Positions 6,995 through 8,925 of a stretch of 8,925 nucleotides of DNA are shown in pieces. The translations under genes and the position numbers were made by a program. The notes under the pieces are model-generated. The model did not search any database, was not told the origin of the DNA, and saw only the letters and a list, made by a program, of their open reading frames with translations. Each line of letters begins with the position of its first letter. The stretch's first letter is position 1. The stretch is from G963674505 sp964575975 (GTDB taxonomy: Bacteria; Desulfobacterota; Desulfobacteria; Desulfobacterales; SKZT01), in assembly GCA_964575975.1 (NCBI GenBank), contig CAZNTU010000233.1, positions 1-8,925 on the forward strand, read 5' to 3'.

Positions 6995-8478
6995 ATGCTG
7001 AACCTCGACAACGCGATACCGATCCTGAAAACCGTCTGCGCTCCGAACCCGAGGAAAAAGCCCCGGGACCCCGTTTGCATGCTTCGCTTTTTGATCCTCA
7101 TGGCACTGTTTCGGGTTTCGAGTATCGACGACTGGGTCGGAAAGACCCGAGGCGAATCGATAAAAGCCATTCTGTGCGGCTTCGAACCGGGCGATACGCC
7201 CGGCGTCGGCACCTATTACGACTTCAAAAAAAGAATCGTCGATGGTACGTATAAAAAGAGGTGCGGGAACGAAATTCGGAGAAGCCAATTCAACGCCATG
7301 AGCCATCGGAGAAATTTTCCGAACGAAAAAAAAGCCAAAAGACACCAACTGGATCCCAACTATTCCCGATCGAAAATCCTCGTCGACAAACTTTGGGGAA
7401 GTCCGATCCGCCGAGAAAGGCGGGATTCCAAAAGATCCTGGAAGACCTGCTTTTCCAAACGGCCGTCGTCCCTTCCATCGAATCCGGCCTCTTGGACAAT
7501 CTGGACGGAGCAGTCGTAGTCGGAGACGGCTCCATCATGCCGACCGCCGCTTCCGCAGACGGAAAACCGACTTGCGCGTGCCGGCAGGAAGGCGTTTACA
7601 AATGCGAGCACGACAGGCTCCACGCGAGTCCGACCGCCGAATGGCGCCGCAACCACCGCACCAATTCGTTTGTTTTCGGCGACCGATACTGCCATTTGAT
7701 CGTCGCTTGCAACGGTCACGATTTTCCCCTTCAAGTCGTCATGCCCGGAGGAAACGAAAGCGACTACACTTTGTCGCTGAAAGCGATCGATCGACTCTTG
7801 AAGACCGCGAAGGAAAACGGCGTGGAAATACAAATCGTCCTTTTTTGCGGAGACGGCCACCACGATTCCTACGCCCATTGCGAATATTTCGACGCCAAAG
7901 GAATCGTTCCGGTCGTCCCCCTTTCCGAAAACAGCAAACCCGTCGCCCCGCATCCGCCGGGTAGAAACGAAGTTCGTCTCGACGAAGACGGCACGCCTTT
8001 GTGCCCGGCCTTGGCGAGGATGAGGCATCACCAGTTCGACAAAAGCCAAAACAAGCACGTGTACTGCTGCCCGGCGAAACGCATGACCCGAACGAACCGA
8101 AAACCCGTTTACGTTTTCCGCGAAGATTCCTGTCCGCGCAAAGCCGACTGCAAGCCGGAAAGCTCTCTCGGCCCTTTCGTCCATATAAAATCGGAAACGG
8201 ATCCGAGGCTCTATCCGCCTTTGCCGAGGAAAAGCAAAAAATTCAAAGAGATCGCAAAGAAGAGAAGCGCTTCGGAACGAATGAATTCCGTCCTCGACTT
8301 TTACAATATCGAAAATACCTGCCGGAACGCCGATTACGGATTGATCCGCATAACGCTCGCCTTCATCGCCCACCACGCCTCCGTCCGCTATAGGGAAGAA
8401 TCGAAATCGCCCTCGGCTCCCCTCGGAAAAAATCGAGCGGCTCCCGACGCCGAGAAAGCCGCGGCTCGGGTAACGTAA
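6995..8478 (+). pseudogene. DDE-superfamily transposase, single frameshift
   Basis: The N-terminal part (6995 to about 7400) reads MLNLDNAIPILKTV, then MLRFLILMALFRVSSIDDWV and GFEPGDTPGVGTYYDFKKR, a typical transposase N-domain. The rest is one frame back (-1). It contains the catalytic-type acidic residues: Asp in VVGDGS (7525-7527), Asp in FCGDGHHDS (7852-7854) and Glu in SASERMNSVLDF (8275-8277). Cysteines at CPALARM, YCCPAKR and CPRKADC suggest a zinc-binding insert. It looks like an IS4/IS5/IS1182-type DDE enzyme, but I cannot name the family. The two frames overlap for about 260 bases. Codon usage favours the first frame up to the G4 run at 7395-7398, and adding one base there gives a continuous protein of 494 aa (...KLWGKSDPPRKAGF...). 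An A8 run at 7326-7333 is a second possible shift site. A TTG at 6950 is an alternative start, but AAAGGAG lies only 1 nt before it. Confidence 0.8.
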
Positions 8479-8925
8479 CGAAACATATCAAAAACTTGTC
8501 AAAGAACAGAAAAAAACAACTCCCGAAAGCGGGAAAAAGGGATACCTGCGCCCGCTTGCAAGGCGATTCGCTGTTTTTTCCGCTTTTCCAGGTCACGCTT
8601 CGCATTTTAACCCGGTCCCGCCTCGAATTCTACCCGCCGGGCGTCGTCGAAGCCGGCCGGAATTTCCGGCCCGCTTTCGGCCGGGGTCGGGAATTCCGGA
8701 AATTTTTTCGAAAAAAAACCCGAAGACCGCGGACAAGAACCCTTTCTCCATGTATATTTACAACCGTGGATTCGGTTCGGGCTTTTCCCGATCGAAACTC
8801 CGGAACCTTGCGGTTCGCGAACGACAGCAAACAAAGGAAAAATCGAAAAACGCTTTAAATGCCGCATTCGGGGCCTCGGAACGAAATAAAGAAACCAAAG
8901 CCGCTCGCATTGTCGGCTTACGGCA
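8479..8925. other. Palindrome-rich region after the transposase, no gene found
   Basis: I see no convincing gene on either strand in about 450 bases. Small open frames exist but lack motifs and ribosome binding sites. The stretch holds several short perfect dyads: TCCCG/CGGGA (8521-8534), GGCCGGAA/TTCCGGCC (8655-8671), TTTTTTCGAAAAAA (8703-8716), TCGGG/CCCGA (8777-8791) and GTTCGCGAAC (8813-8822). It may contain the right end of the insertion sequence or degraded DNA. Confidence 0.45.
8655..8671. repeat. Perfect 17-bp GC-rich inverted repeat
   Basis: GGCCGGAA and TTCCGGCC are perfect 8-nt arms around a single T. Related GGCCGG sequence follows at 8679-8684. With one central base it works better as a protein site or cruciform than as an RNA hairpin. 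No T-run follows it on the + strand, so it is not a standard terminator. Confidence 0.4.

Larger units (their letters stand above)
6864..8478 (+). mobile_element. Insertion sequence core (DDE transposase), ends not defined
   Basis: This span covers the promoter candidate, the leader hairpin and the frame-broken transposase gene. Both true ends are unknown. I looked for terminal inverted repeats by comparing bases 6650-6950 with the reverse complement of 8480-8925 and found nothing above chance. The element may extend left to about 6680 and right past 8500. No other IS gene is visible. Confidence 0.55.

Noticed and set aside
8521..8534. Hairpin TCCCG/CGGGA as a transposase terminator
   Set aside because: The stem is only 5 bp and no T-run follows on the + strand. 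The T-rich side is on the - strand and separated by several bases.
6713..8628. Possible IS terminal inverted repeats (GAGGCGGG at 6716-6723 against CCCGCCTC near 8620)
   Set aside because: Only 8 contiguous bases match, which is expected by chance for two regions of this size, and no target duplication is seen.
1..8925. CRISPR array, tRNA, rRNA or known riboswitch
   Set aside because: I saw no regularly spaced repeats, no tRNA-like T-arm and acceptor pattern, and no riboswitch core I recognise.

Overview
The window is bacterial DNA of two kinds. Bases 1-5577 are GC-rich, tightly packed coding sequence on the + strand. Bases 5578-8925 are looser, AT-richer accessory DNA with a toxin-antitoxin pair and a damaged transposon. 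The packed + strand genes, overlapping starts and GC-rich third codon positions suggest a high-GC Gram-negative bacterium. Nothing in the window fixes the phylum.

Region 1 (1-5577) holds three co-oriented, overlapping genes: a DUF5682 protein (YehM-like), a CoxE-type VWA protein with an intact MIDAS site (YehP-like), and a SWIM zinc-finger protein (YehQ-like). This is the gene order of the uncharacterised yehL-yehM-yehP-yehQ cluster of Escherichia coli, where yehL encodes a MoxR-type AAA+ ATPase. A TGA at 14-16 overlaps the GTG start of the first gene. An upstream coupled gene therefore probably exists just outside the window, and a MoxR ATPase is the obvious expectation. By analogy with other MoxR/VWA pairs, the ATPase and VWA protein would act as a remodelling machine. 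The DUF5682 protein (a possible TIKI/TraB/ChaN-like hydrolase) and the SWIM protein (a probable nucleic-acid or protein binder) would be partners. The biological role is unknown.

Region 2 (5578-6494) starts with a compositional break after yehQ and carries a compact toxin-antitoxin module. A 73-aa TIGR02574/PF09720-type antitoxin lies 1 nt upstream of a 96-aa RelE/ParE toxin. Several inverted repeats lie upstream and could be operators.

Region 3 (6495-8925) holds a DDE-superfamily transposase whose frame is broken once near 7395-7402. It has a good promoter candidate and a long hairpin at the expected 5' end of its mRNA. A GC-rich foldback at 6680-6778 contains a strong leftward terminator-like hairpin. 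After the transposase there are about 450 bases with many short palindromes and no convincing gene. The ends of the transposon were not found.
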